The notes: generated by a model from the sequence alone, not told the origin. A stretch of 64,000 nucleotides of DNA from UBA6115 sp012514225 (GCA_036756425.1 DAIOLC010000006.1:1-64000), one strand, 5' to 3'. Positions 24,115-33,168 are shown, numbered from the stretch's first letter. Program-made: numbers and translations.

Positions 24115-25173
24115 CTACCGCGTCACCATGACGGGCCGCTGGACGGCGCCCTCGCCCTCGACGAAGGGCTCCAGCGGGAAGGGCGTGTCGGCCTGCAGGA
24201 TGTCCATGACCTCCCGCGCCAGTTCGCCGCTCACGGGGTGGGGCTGGTAGTTGTTGCGCGGGGCGGTGCCGGAGATGCGGAAGGGGTGCACGGTGAGCCG
24301 GACGCCGGAAAAGCCGGTCTGGCCGAAATACAGCTCGGCGCCCAGCACCATCGTGGGGTACTCCACCGCCCGGGGCTTGCGGTTGCCGCCGTAGCTGAAG
24401 TTGCCCAGGGAGTAGACGATCATGCGCTCCTTGTACACTTCCATGCCCTGGAGCACGTGGGGGTGGTGCCCGATGACCAGGTCCGCCCCGCAGTCGACGG
24501 CGTAGCGCATGTCGTCGGTCTGGGACTGGCGGTGCTTGTTCCAGTACTGGCGCCCGCCGTGGTAGTTGACGATGACGGCGTCGCAGCCCTCCTCCGATTT
24601 CAGCCGGGGAATCTCCGCCTTCAGCCAGTCCCTGAGCCGGGCGAACTCCGAGGACCAGAAGCCCAGCAGGGCGATTTTGACGCCGTCCTTCTCAAAGAAG
24701 GCGGGCTTCTCGTCCACGCACCAGGCGACGCCGGCCGCGTCCAGCACGTCCTGGGTGGACTGCAGGCCGATTTTCCCGAAGTCCCGGCTGTGGTTGTTGC
24801 CCAGGGTGACCCCCTCCACGGAGCCCTGTGTCAGCACCTGCACGTATTCCGCCGCGCCGCGGAACTGCCACTTGGTGGTCTTGCTGCGCCCCTTCGCGCT
24901 GTCAGACAGCACGCCCTCGAGGTTGACGAAGGTGAAGTCGTCGTTCGCGAACAGGCCCTGGGCATGCCGGAGGAAATAGGAATAGTCGTTCTGCTCCTCC
25001 GCCATCACCTTGAAGGTGCCGATGGAGTAGTTCATCCACCCCTCGTGCCCGCCCAGGGTGCAGTCCCCGGCGAAGGTCAGCCGCAGGGTTCTGGGCGCGT
25101 CCTGCGCCGCGGCGGGGGCGGCCGGCGCCAGCAGCAGGCAGAGGAGCAGCGCGGGAATCAGCGCTTTTCTCAC
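24115..25173 (-). CDS. capA: CapA/PgsA family protein
   Basis: A 352-residue exported protein of the CapA/PgsA family, metallophosphatase-fold proteins needed for poly-gamma-glutamate synthesis or export. A signal segment (about residues 4-20) precedes LTFAGDCTLGGHEG. NLEGVLSD, GNNHSRDFGKIGL, NYHGGRQYW, GHHPHVLQG and SLGNFSYGG follow in the family order and supply the metal-site-like residues. It starts with GTG overlapping the upstream stop (GTGA). It completes the pgsB-pgsC-capA set although its position is upstream. Confidence 0.93.
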   Translation of the reverse strand: MRKALIPALLLCLLLAPAAPAAAQDAPRTLRLTFAGDCTLGGHEGWMNYSIGTFKVMAEEQNDYSYFLRHAQGLFANDDFTFVNLEGVLSDSAKGRSKTTKWQFRGAAEYVQVLTQGSVEGVTLGNNHSRDFGKIGLQSTQDVLDAAGVAWCVDEKPAFFEKDGVKIALLGFWSSEFARLRDWLKAEIPRLKSEEGCDAVIVNYHGGRQYWNKHRQSQTDDMRYAVDCGADLVIGHHPHVLQGMEVYKERMIVYSLGNFSYGGNRKPRAVEYPTMVLGAELYFGQTGFSGVRLTVHPFRISGTAPRNNYQPHPVSGELAREVMDILQADTPFPLEPFVEGEGAVQRPVMVTR

Positions 25174-26840
25174 GGCGCCCTCCCTTCCAGGTAGGCGTCG
25201 GTGTATCCGATGCCCATGACTTCGTTCTGGGTGCGGGCGTTGTCGTGCACGCCGGACTTGTCCAGTTGGTTCAGCTGCCGGCCCATGAACACCATCGCGC
25301 TGGTCCAGCCGCCGTCGAGGTTGAAGGCAGTCCTGCAGCCCAGTTCCATCATCAGGTCGGCCACCTCCCGCGCGGTCATCCCGCGGCTGGGCTTGATGCG
25401 CCCCTCGACGATGACCGCCCAGTAGTGCCCGATGTCCACCATGCCGATGGCGGCGCGGGGCTGCAGGGTGGTGCCGTAGTTGACGTAGGTGGTGTTGATT
25501 TCCCCGTCCCGGATGAGGAAGGGGCCGAAGGACAGCACGTCCCGGGCGCCCAGGGCGATCAGCTCGTCGGCGGTCAGCTCGTTGGCCTTGTACACCCGCA
25601 TGTCCCCGTCCGGGAACAGCGCCAGCATGTCCAGCGGCGGGTACTGGTTGCGCGCGGTGGAGGCGGGGCGGTCGATGAGGATTTCCCCGTCCCGGATGAC
25701 CACGCCGATGGCGTAGTTCTTCTTGTCCGCAACCGCGCGGCCGTGGCGGTAGATGAAATAGTCGCCGTCCATGGAGAAGACCAGGTTGTTCTGCCGCATG
25801 ATAACCGCGGGCTTTTCCAGGTATTTCTTGCGGTCCTCCAGCATGTGCTCCTTGTCGAAGGGCACCATGCGGAAGGGCTCCGCGCCGTCGCGCACGAAGA
25901 TTTCCGCGCCCAGCCAGCGCACCCGCTTCTCCGTGTCCGTATGGCGGGTGATGACGATGCGCAGGTCCCCGGAGGCGTAGCGCCACACGCCGTTCTCCGC
26001 ATCGACGAAGACGTACTCCGGCTCGCCTTCCGGCAGGAAGCCGTCCTTGGTCAGGGCCGGGAAGCCCTCCACGGAGACGCTGCCCACGGGCTGGCGGGTG
26101 GGGGCCGGTGTGGGCGGCGGGACGGGGCTGGGTGTGGGCAGGGGGCCGCCGTCCAGTGTCAGGGCGAAGGGCTCCTCCCGCGTGCCGGCGCCGGACACGG
26201 CGCTCACGCGCTGCAGGCTCAGGGTCACCAGCGGGCGCACGCCGATGTTCTCCGCGTCCGCGCGGATGTAGCCCAGGTTGCCCTCCTCCAGCACCCGGCG
26301 CTGGGCGCCGGACATGCTCTGCGCCTTGTCGGCCATCCAGTAGCCGGCCTGCGCGCCCTTGCGGTAGGCCAGCACGCCCCGGGACAGCGCGTAGGCCGTG
26401 GGGGCCGCCATGCGCTCGCGCGCGCCGGAAAAGCCGAGGGCCTTGTCCCGCAGCAGGTCGGCCGAGGGCAGGGAGACGGGGACGCCGGAGGCCAGGACGG
26501 CCGCCTGCTCCGCAGGGTCGAAGGCGGCCTGGGGGAAGTCCCCGTTGAGCCAGGCGGCCAGGGTGGAGGTCTCAAAGCCGTCGTAGCCCTCCCCGCTGTG
26601 GGCGGGCCGCGCGTCCAGCACCCGGTCGGACAGCAGCAGCGCCTGGCCGTCGGAAACGCGCAGCACCCGCCAGAGGACGGGCTCCGCCTGCCCGTCCGCC
26701 TGCGCCGGGTAGCGCCCGAACAGCGCGAAAGCCGGCCCTTCCTGCGGGGAGAAGCCCCGCAGCTCCGCGGCCGCGGCGGGCAGGGCGGACAACAGCGCCA
26801 GCAGGGCGAGGCAGGCGGCGAGCGGGCGTTTGAAAACCAT
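25170..26840 (-). CDS. Secreted DUF6273 - phosphodiester glycosidase (NAGPA) fusion
   Basis: A 556-residue exported protein. After a signal peptide (about residues 1-26) comes a DUF6273-like domain to about residue 235, with VLWRVLRVSDGQALLLSD and STLAAWLNGDF. A Pro/Thr linker (about 258-285) leads to a C-terminal NAGPA-type phosphodiester glycosidase domain with GDYFIYRHG, FGPFLIRDGE and AFNLDGGWTSAMVF. Enzymes of this fold cleave GlcNAc-phosphodiester bonds; bacterial members act on wall or capsule polymers. The start at 26840 follows AAGGAG. It overlaps capA by 4 bp, which ties it to polymer assembly. Confidence 0.85.
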   Translation of the reverse strand: MVFKRPLAACLALLALLSALPAAAAELRGFSPQEGPAFALFGRYPAQADGQAEPVLWRVLRVSDGQALLLSDRVLDARPAHSGEGYDGFETSTLAAWLNGDFPQAAFDPAEQAAVLASGVPVSLPSADLLRDKALGFSGARERMAAPTAYALSRGVLAYRKGAQAGYWMADKAQSMSGAQRRVLEEGNLGYIRADAENIGVRPLVTLSLQRVSAVSGAGTREEPFALTLDGGPLPTPSPVPPPTPAPTRQPVGSVSVEGFPALTKDGFLPEGEPEYVFVDAENGVWRYASGDLRIVITRHTDTEKRVRWLGAEIFVRDGAEPFRMVPFDKEHMLEDRKKYLEKPAVIMRQNNLVFSMDGDYFIYRHGRAVADKKNYAIGVVIRDGEILIDRPASTARNQYPPLDMLALFPDGDMRVYKANELTADELIALGARDVLSFGPFLIRDGEINTTYVNYGTTLQPRAAIGMVDIGHYWAVIVEGRIKPSRGMTAREVADLMMELGCRTAFNLDGGWTSAMVFMGRQLNQLDKSGVHDNARTQNEVMGIGYTDAYLEGRAP

Positions 26841-26854
26841 GGAAACTCCTTTCC

Positions 26855-27730
26855 TCACGGGCGGACCGCGGGCTCGAAGGGCTCGTAGACGCCCTGCTCG
26901 AACATGCGGCGGACGATGGTGTAGCGCGGGTGGCGCCGCCAGCCGAAGCTGGTGGAGCGGCTCCACTCGTAGACAATCTGGCAGTCCGGCAGCGCGGCCT
27001 CCAGCTCGGCCTTCTGCTCCTCTGTCAGGAAGTTGTCCGGCAGCCACAGCCGCTCCAGGTTCTTCAGCCCCAGCAGCGGCGTGACGTCCGAGATTTTGTT
27101 GCGGCAGATGTTCAGGTCCCGCAGGTTCGTCAGCGCCGCCAGCGGGCTTAAGTCGGTGAAGCGGTTGAAGAACAGCTCCAGGTACTCGAGGTTCTTCAGT
27201 TCGGACAGGGGGCTCAGGTCCTCGATGTGGTTGTCCGCCACGATGAGCACCCGCAGCTCCGGCAGCGCCTGCAGGAAGGTCAGGTCCTTGAGGGCGTTGT
27301 GCCCCAGGTCCAGCGCGCGCAGCTCCGGGCAGTATTTGACGGCCGTGAAGCGGCCCTCCGGGTAGCGCGGGTCCTCCGGCGTGTTCATGGTGGAAAAGGC
27401 GGTCTGCCGGGTGGAGATGGACTTCTTGACGAAGCCGAAGCGCACGCCGAAGTCGATGCCCGGGTAGTCCGCCATCAGGCCCTCCAGCTGGGACAGGCTC
27501 AGCCGGCTGCCGGGCATCTCCACCGTTTTCAGGTTTGGCAGCTGGTCGAGGTAGCCGCGGAATTTGTCCATGTTCGTGACGCGGACGTCCTGAAGGTCCA
27601 GGGTCTCCGCCGCCCTGCCGACGGTGATTTTGCCGTAGAGCGTCAGGTTGTCCTCCCCCCGGGCGGGGAAGGCCGGCGCCAGGGCCAAGAGGCCGGCCAG
27701 CAGAAGGGCGGTCAGCCCGGTCTTTTTCAT
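26855..27730 (-). CDS. Secreted leucine-rich repeat protein
   Basis: A 291-residue exported protein. The signal peptide (about residues 1-25) is followed by an atypical N-terminal part and then LRR units of 22-24 residues from about residue 140 to 245 (ELRALDLGHNALKDLTFLQ, LRVLIVADNHIEDLSPL, LEYLELFFNRFTDLSPL, LRDLNICRNKISDVTPL, LERLWLPDNFLT). LRRs of this bacterial type mediate protein binding. It sits in the pgs operon, overlaps the Lgt-like gene by 4 bp and lies 14 bp before the DUF6273 gene. Possibly it holds the polymer machinery or the polymer at the surface. Confidence 0.88.
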   Translation of the reverse strand: MKKTGLTALLLAGLLALAPAFPARGEDNLTLYGKITVGRAAETLDLQDVRVTNMDKFRGYLDQLPNLKTVEMPGSRLSLSQLEGLMADYPGIDFGVRFGFVKKSISTRQTAFSTMNTPEDPRYPEGRFTAVKYCPELRALDLGHNALKDLTFLQALPELRVLIVADNHIEDLSPLSELKNLEYLELFFNRFTDLSPLAALTNLRDLNICRNKISDVTPLLGLKNLERLWLPDNFLTEEQKAELEAALPDCQIVYEWSRSTSFGWRRHPRYTIVRRMFEQGVYEPFEPAVRP

Positions 27731-28665
27731 GTCTCCCACCTCTTTCCAAGCCCCGCGGCGATGGCGACCGTCCGGGAAAGCCCCAGGCAGGCCAGCAACA
27801 TCAGGGCGTATATCAGCCGGGTATCCAGGGTGGTCTTGTCCAGGGCGAATTCCAGCGCGACGACCAGCAGCAACAGCAGGAAGAAGGCGGCCACGGCTAG
27901 GTGCCGCGGGGCGCGCCAGGCACCCGGCGCCCGGCGGAACAGGCCTTCCGCCATCAGCGCGAACAGGCCGGCCGCGCTCAACAGTTGGTGGACGCGCACG
28001 AACCCCCAGGAAAGCACCTCGTCCTCCCGCAGGCTCTCGAACAGGATCTGGAAGGACAGCACAAGCAGGAGCGCATAGCGGGCCAGCCCGCCCTCCCGGA
28101 GGGTGCCTTCCCGCCTGCGCGCGAGCGCCAGGAACAAAAGGGCTGCGGCGCCTTCCAGCAGGAAGACGGCCCAGCGCCACTCCCCATACTCGTTGCCGAC
28201 GGCCAGGGGGAAGAAGGCGAACCCCGGCGGGACCTCCTGTCCGAAGCCCTGGCCGGCCAGCCCCTCGCAAAAGCGCGCCAGCGCGAGGAACAGCAGCCCC
28301 GCGGGCGCCGCCGCGTCCGCCAGGCGGCCCGGCCTCACCCGGAAGCGCCGCCCCGCCAGCCAGACAGCCAGCAGGAAGCCCGCCGCCGCGCCGGCGGCCG
28401 CGTAGCCGCCCTCCCACAGCCGGAGGGCCGCGCCGCCCCCGCGCTCCAGGTAATAGTTCAGGCGGATGAGCACGTAGGCCGCCCGGGCCAGCAGCAGGCA
28501 GAGGGGGAGGGCAAGGAGGGCGAGGGCTTCCGCCCGCTCCGCGCCCAGGCCCAGCCGCCCGAAGCGATGCCGCAGATACAGGACGCCCGCCAGCGCGGAC
28601 AGCGCCATCCCCGCCGCGTAGGCGGTGACGGGCAGGCCCAGGACGTGAAACAGCGGTTCGCCCAT
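27727..28665 (-). CDS. Divergent Lgt-like membrane protein
   Basis: A 312-residue protein with about seven or more hydrophobic helices and the general layout of prolipoprotein diacylglyceryl transferase. The segment LARFCEGLAGQGFGQE aligns with the Lgt signature but lacks the conserved GRxGNFxNxE residues, and RVHQLLSAAGL matches the late Lgt region only loosely. A housekeeping Lgt role is therefore doubtful. The protein may be a paralogue that moves another acyl or polymer group. It is the second gene of the pgs operon. The identification as an Lgt relative is moderate. Confidence 0.65.
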   Translation of the reverse strand: MGEPLFHVLGLPVTAYAAGMALSALAGVLYLRHRFGRLGLGAERAEALALLALPLCLLLARAAYVLIRLNYYLERGGGAALRLWEGGYAAAGAAAGFLLAVWLAGRRFRVRPGRLADAAAPAGLLFLALARFCEGLAGQGFGQEVPPGFAFFPLAVGNEYGEWRWAVFLLEGAAALLFLALARRREGTLREGGLARYALLLVLSFQILFESLREDEVLSWGFVRVHQLLSAAGLFALMAEGLFRRAPGAWRAPRHLAVAAFFLLLLLVVALEFALDKTTLDTRLIYALMLLACLGLSRTVAIAAGLGKRWET

Positions 28666-28682
28666 CCCTGCCGGCGCCCCGC

Positions 28683-29600
28683 TCAGTCCGCTGCCCAGGC
28701 GGAGGCGAAGTAGATGATGTCGCCGATGGAGCGCCCGCGCTGGGACTTGGGCCCGTTGATTTTCTCGCCCTTGAAGACGATGGTCGCGGAGGAGCCGCCG
28801 TCGAGGTTGTAGGCGGTCTTCACGCCGGGGAAGGAGGCGACCAGGTCGGCGAACTGCGGCACGGACAGCCCGGCGGAGTCCTTGTCGCTGGGGCCCTCGG
28901 AGTAGACGACGAGGTACTCCAGCTCACCCGTCTGGCACAGCGCGATGCGCTGGGCGCGCCCGGGGTCGCCCTTCAGCTCGGTCAGCTCCTTCACCCGCTC
29001 CCCGCCCGTCACCAGCGCGGGGCCGAAGGTGAAGGCGTTTGCGATGTCGTCCCGGCGGCGGGCCTCGTAGGCCTCGATGTCGGCCTTTTCCGGGCGGATG
29101 AGCACGTCCAGGTTGCCCTCGCGGTCGATGACGAGCACGTCCTGCTCACCGCTGGGGCGGTTGCGGTAAAACTGGCCCTGGCGCACGATGTAGCCGTGGT
29201 TGTGGAAGATGAAGAAGTCCCCGCCGATGGCCAGCACCGACTTGACCCGCCGCGCCAGCGCCGCTCCCTGTACCTCGCGGGTGGAACCGTAGGGCGCGGC
29301 CTTCAGGGTGCGCAGCTGGCTGGCGTTGGCCAGTCGGATTCGCACGGCGGTCCAGTTGGTATCCCCCTCGCGGCCGAACTCCAGCTGCACGCGGATGGAG
29401 GGGTCCTCATAGCCGTCGTCCGTATAGCCCCAGGGATGGGGCGGCACGCCGCCCGTCTCGTCCATCGGCAGGGTCAGGACTTCGGCGTAGGTGTACAGCG
29501 CGAAGGAGGGCAGCAGCAGCATCATCAGCAGCAGCGCCAGGAGGAGCAGCAGCCGGCGCGCCTGCCGCGCCTTGCCGGACGGTCTGGTCATCTCAGTCAT
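28683..29600 (-). CDS. Membrane-anchored phosphodiester glycosidase (NAGPA) family protein
   Basis: A protein of about 305 residues with an N-terminal membrane anchor and an external NAGPA-type domain: GGDFFIFHNHG, FGPALVTGGE and TAYNLDGGSSATIVFKG are typical. It is the first gene of the pgs operon. In-frame ATG codons occur at 29642, 29621 and 29600. The promoter -10 (29633-29638) puts the first inside the promoter and would leave only about five bases before the second, so 29600 is preferred. It shares its fold with the C-terminal half of the DUF6273 fusion four genes on and with the isolated protein at 51562-52647. Confidence 0.85.
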   Translation of the reverse strand: MTEMTRPSGKARQARRLLLLLALLLMMLLLPSFALYTYAEVLTLPMDETGGVPPHPWGYTDDGYEDPSIRVQLEFGREGDTNWTAVRIRLANASQLRTLKAAPYGSTREVQGAALARRVKSVLAIGGDFFIFHNHGYIVRQGQFYRNRPSGEQDVLVIDREGNLDVLIRPEKADIEAYEARRRDDIANAFTFGPALVTGGERVKELTELKGDPGRAQRIALCQTGELEYLVVYSEGPSDKDSAGLSVPQFADLVASFPGVKTAYNLDGGSSATIVFKGEKINGPKSQRGRSIGDIIYFASAWAAD

Positions 29601-29632
29601 TTCATTCCGTTCGCTTTCCATTTCTGCGTCCA

Positions 29633-29661
29633 AATATAGCAACCGGCCTGTTGGCTGTCAA
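29633..29661 (-). promoter_or_regulatory. Consensus promoter of the pgs operon
   Basis: On the minus strand TTGACA (29656-29661, perfect) and TATATT (29633-29638) have a 17-bp spacer. The predicted transcription start is near 29626. No operator-like repeat is obvious around it, so strong constitutive expression is plausible. Confidence 0.85.
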
Positions 29662-29698
29662 TCAGGCCGGCCGCGGGGGCCCGTTTCCCGGGCGGGGC

Positions 29699-30841
29699 TC
29701 AGCGCAGGAAGCGGGTCATCATATAGCCGGTGGCGCCCTCGTGCTTCACCTGGGCCCACTCGCCCCCGGCGATCAGGATGCTGACCAGGCTGCCGTGGGG
29801 CACCTGCAGGGTGATGGCGCCGGACAGGCTGGGCCGCGTGCGCAGGTTGACGTAGGTGCCGTCGGGGTGGGTCACCGTGCGCATGGGGGTGAGGGGCATG
29901 CCGTGGAGCGTCAGGAAGCGGGTCATCATATAGCCGCCCTTGCCGGTGGAGGGGATGTAGACGCGGCTCCAGTTCACCCCCTGCATCCGGACGGACACGG
30001 GGGTTCCGCCGGGATAGGAGGCGATGACGCGGCTGGAGGTGGAGGGCTGCTCGCGCAGGTTGAGGCTGCTGCCGATGTTGGTGACCACGGCGTTGGTGGG
30101 GCCGGGGTCCACGGGCGGCGTCGGGGGCGAGGGCGGGGTGACGCCGCCGGAGGCGGTCAGGAAATTGGCGTCCATGAAGCCGAAGGTGCCGGCCATGGAG
30201 ATGTACCAGAACCGGGTGCCCCTCAGGTAGACGTTCACTATCGTGCCCGGGGCGGCCTGGCCGATGACGCCGGAGGAATACGAAGGCGCGTTGCGCAGGT
30301 TGACGCTGCCGCCGTTGCTGCTGTAGACGCGCGCGGTGCCGAGGGCGCCGCTGCCGCCGCCGGATATGCGGACGAACTCGCTTTTGAAGTAGCCGCGCAT
30401 CCCGGAGACCTCCACGTGGTACCAGCCGTAGATTTCGCCCAGCACGGTGAAGGTGGTCCCGTTGTAGAAGATGCCCAGGACCGGCGAATTGTAGGAGGGT
30501 TGCTGGCGGAGGTTGAGGTAGGAGGAGCTCACCACCACGCCCACGGAGCCGGTGCCGCCGGAGGCGGTCGCCATGCGCAGGAAGGAGGAGCTGAAGTAGC
30601 CGGAGGCGCCGTCCTGCATGGACCGGCCCTGAATCCAGCCGCCATAGGTGGCGTCCACGCGCACCCACTGCCCGCCCGAAACGCCCCCGATGATGGGATA
30701 ACCCGTCCCGGGGCCGGAGCGGATGTTCAGCCGGCTGGTGTTGACCACCAGGGCATACCCGGCGTGCGCGGCATTCGCGTGGGGAAGCGCTGAAAACAGC
30801 AGCAGGGCCGCCAGCAGCAGCGCGGTCCAATTCCGTTTCAT
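29699..30841 (-). CDS. Secreted protein with five SH3b repeats
   Basis: A 380-residue exported protein. The signal peptide (about residues 1-24) is followed by five bacterial SH3 domains of about 60-70 residues. Each is recognisable by an LNxR motif (RLNIRSGPG, YLNLRQQPS, SVNLRNAPS, SLNLREQPS, YVNLRTRPS) and a W or Y/G strand with a closing GY-F motif. Bacterial SH3b domains bind peptidoglycan. A proline-rich hinge (residues about 232-246) separates repeats three and four. No catalytic domain is present. AAGGAGG precedes the start. It may decorate the wall near the pgs products. Confidence 0.9.
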   Translation of the reverse strand: MKRNWTALLLAALLLFSALPHANAAHAGYALVVNTSRLNIRSGPGTGYPIIGGVSGGQWVRVDATYGGWIQGRSMQDGASGYFSSSFLRMATASGGTGSVGVVVSSSYLNLRQQPSYNSPVLGIFYNGTTFTVLGEIYGWYHVEVSGMRGYFKSEFVRISGGGSGALGTARVYSSNGGSVNLRNAPSYSSGVIGQAAPGTIVNVYLRGTRFWYISMAGTFGFMDANFLTASGGVTPPSPPTPPVDPGPTNAVVTNIGSSLNLREQPSTSSRVIASYPGGTPVSVRMQGVNWSRVYIPSTGKGGYMMTRFLTLHGMPLTPMRTVTHPDGTYVNLRTRPSLSGAITLQVPHGSLVSILIAGGEWAQVKHEGATGYMMTRFLR

Positions 30842-30915
30842 GGAGCGTCCTCCTTTGTTCCTCAGTCTCCGACAGTATAACGCATCCGGACGCGTTTTTC
30901 CTGCCCGGGCTGAAA

Positions 30916-32037
30916 TCAGGGCAGAAAATCCAGCAGCGCGCGGTCCATCACGTCAAACCCCCGCGCCGTCAGGCGCAGACGGCCTTCCTTTTCCTCCAGC
31001 AGCCCCCGGGCCAGGTTGTCGGCGACCGCCTCCGGGAACACCGCCCGGATTCCCGCCCCCTGCGCCCGCCCAAAGGCCGCGAGGTCCAGGCCGTCCTTCA
31101 GCCTTAGCCCCAGCATCACGCGCTCGAAGGCGGCGTCCTGCCGGGAGACGGCCTCCTCCTCCGGCGCCGCGCCCGAAAGGTAGTCCGCGATGCCCGGCGG
31201 GTTGCGCCGTCGCCTGCCCCTGGAAAAACCGGCGGCGGAGGCGCCGAAGCCCAGGTATTCCTCGTAGTTCCAGCAGTTGAGGTTGTGCCGGCAGCGGAAG
31301 CCCGGGCGCGCGAAATTGCTGATTTCGTACTGGGCGAAGCCCGCGGCTTCCAGGAAGCGGACGGCGTTCCAGTACATTTCCCGCTCCTCCTCCTCACCCG
31401 GCATTTCGAGGCCGCCCCGCTGAACCTCGCGGGAAAGCGGCGTGCCCTCCTCCAGGATGAGGCTGTAGCAGGACAGGTGGTCGGGGCGCAGGCCGAGGGC
31501 GCGCTCCAGCGTTTCTTTCAGGCCCGCCCAGCCCTGCCCCGGCAGGCCGCTCATGAGGTCCAGGTTCAGGTTGGCGAACCCGGCCTGGCGCGCCAGGCGG
31601 ACGGAGGCCTCCACGTCCGCCCACCGGTGGGCGCGGCCCAGCAGGCGCAGTTCCCCCTCCTTCGCGCTCTGGGCGCCCAGGGACAGGCGGTTGGCGCCGT
31701 TTTCCCGCAAGGCGGCCAGGAAGGCGGGCGTCAGGGTGCCGGGGTTGGCCTCGCAGGTGATTTCGGCGTCCGGCGCCAGGCTGAAGGCCTCGCGCAGCGC
31801 GCGGAGCACTTCCGAAATCTGCCCCGGCTCCATCAGGGAGGGTGTGCCGCCGCCCAGGAAGACCGTGTCTGCGGCGGGCCGGCCCAATTCCGCGCCGCGC
31901 GCGCGGATTTCGGCGCAGACAGCCCGGGCATAGGGCGCCCGCAGCGCCTCCTGCCCGGGAGAGGAGGGGAAGTCGCAGTAGGCGCACTTGCTGCGGCAGA
32001 AGGGGAAGTGGACGTAAAGCCCCAGGGGTTTCGCCAT
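30916..32037 (-). CDS. hemW: Radical SAM HemW/HemN-like coproporphyrinogen III oxidase family protein
   Basis: A 373-residue radical SAM protein with the CxxxCxxC cluster site at C14, C18 and C21 (FPFCRSKCAYCDF). GGGTPSLM, NRLSLGAQS and NLNLDLMSGLPGQ are HemW/HemN hallmarks. Members called HemW bind haem and act as chaperones rather than oxidases; this length and the single CX3CX2C site fit HemW. The start overlaps the upstream stop as TGATG. It is the last gene of a four-gene minus-strand run. Confidence 0.92.
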   Translation of the reverse strand: MAKPLGLYVHFPFCRSKCAYCDFPSSPGQEALRAPYARAVCAEIRARGAELGRPAADTVFLGGGTPSLMEPGQISEVLRALREAFSLAPDAEITCEANPGTLTPAFLAALRENGANRLSLGAQSAKEGELRLLGRAHRWADVEASVRLARQAGFANLNLDLMSGLPGQGWAGLKETLERALGLRPDHLSCYSLILEEGTPLSREVQRGGLEMPGEEEEREMYWNAVRFLEAAGFAQYEISNFARPGFRCRHNLNCWNYEEYLGFGASAAGFSRGRRRRNPPGIADYLSGAAPEEEAVSRQDAAFERVMLGLRLKDGLDLAAFGRAQGAGIRAVFPEAVADNLARGLLEEKEGRLRLTARGFDVMDRALLDFLP

Positions 32038-33155
32038 CAGCCCTTGAGCGCCTCGGGGTTGAGCGCCTGCAGGTCCTCCGGCACGAACCGGCCGTCGCGG
32101 CGGATGAGCTCGTCGTCGAAATACATGTCCCCCCCGCCGTACGCGGGCGTCTGGATTTTGACCAGGTCCCAGTGGATGACCGACTGGTTGCCGTTGTCCG
32201 CCTCCTCGTAGCACCGCCCGGGCGTGAAGTGGAAGGAGCCGGCGATTTTCTCGTCGAACAGCGTGTCCTTCATGGGCGCCGTGATGTAGGGGTTCACGCC
32301 GATGGCGAACTCGCCCACGTAGCGCGCGCCCTCGTCGCTGTCGAGAATCTGGTTGAGCAGCGCCTCCCGGCTGCCGGTCGCCTCGACGATTTTGCCCTTC
32401 CGGAAGGTGAGCGTGACGTCCTCGTGGGTCAGCCCCTGGTAGAGGGAGGGGGCGTTGAAGCGCACGGTGCCCTCCACGCTGTCGCGGACCGGGGCGGTGA
32501 AAATCTCGCCGTCGGGAATGTTGAGCGCCCCGGCGCACTTGACGGGGGGGATGCCCTTGATGGAGAACCGCAAATCGGTGCCCTGCCCGGTCAGGCGCAC
32601 CCGGTCGGCCTTGCGCATCCGCTCGGCCAGGGGCTCCATCGCACGGTCCATGCGCGCGTAGTCCATGGTGCACACGTCGAAGTAATAGTCCTCGAAGGCC
32701 GCGGTCGACATCCCGGCCAGCTGCGCCATGCCGGCAGTCGGGTAGCGCAGCACCACCCAGCGGGTTTTCGGCACGCGGATTCTGGCGTGGACCATCTCCC
32801 CGTAGGTGCGGTTGAACAGGCGGTTCTGCTCCTCCGGCACGTCGGAAAACTCGAAGGCGTTCTCCCCGCCCCGGACGCCGATGTAGGCCTGGCACTGGCC
32901 CATCTCCTCCGCGTCCTTGCGGGCCAGCCAGAGCAGCTGCTCCTCGCTGTAGCCGCGCTGCAGCACGCGCTGGATGCGGTTGTCGATGACCTTGACGTTG
33001 GGCAGGCCGCCGGCCTCGAAGACCGATTGCGCCAACGCCTCGCCCATCGCGCTGTCCACGCCGCGCAGGTCGATCCACACGCGGTCGCCGGGGCGCACCT
33101 TGCAGGAAAAGTTCACCAGGACGTCGGCCAGTTTGGCCTGCCGGGGGTCTGTCAT
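32037..33155 (-). CDS. M29-family aminopeptidase
   Basis: A 372-residue metallo-aminopeptidase of the thermophilic aminopeptidase (M29, AmpS/AmpT) family, which removes N-terminal residues with two metal ions. Typical stretches are GQGTDLRFSIKG in the middle, GEFAIGVNPYITAPM and the late metal-binding region FHFTPGRCYEE through VIHWDLVKI. No signal peptide is seen, so it works in the cytosol, perhaps finishing peptides taken up by the cell. The neighbours are hemW (1-bp overlap) and an acyltransferase 13 bp upstream. Confidence 0.92.
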   Translation of the reverse strand: MTDPRQAKLADVLVNFSCKVRPGDRVWIDLRGVDSAMGEALAQSVFEAGGLPNVKVIDNRIQRVLQRGYSEEQLLWLARKDAEEMGQCQAYIGVRGGENAFEFSDVPEEQNRLFNRTYGEMVHARIRVPKTRWVVLRYPTAGMAQLAGMSTAAFEDYYFDVCTMDYARMDRAMEPLAERMRKADRVRLTGQGTDLRFSIKGIPPVKCAGALNIPDGEIFTAPVRDSVEGTVRFNAPSLYQGLTHEDVTLTFRKGKIVEATGSREALLNQILDSDEGARYVGEFAIGVNPYITAPMKDTLFDEKIAGSFHFTPGRCYEEADNGNQSVIHWDLVKIQTPAYGGGDMYFDDELIRRDGRFVPEDLQALNPEALKG

Positions 33156-33168
33156 GGGGGTTCCTCCT

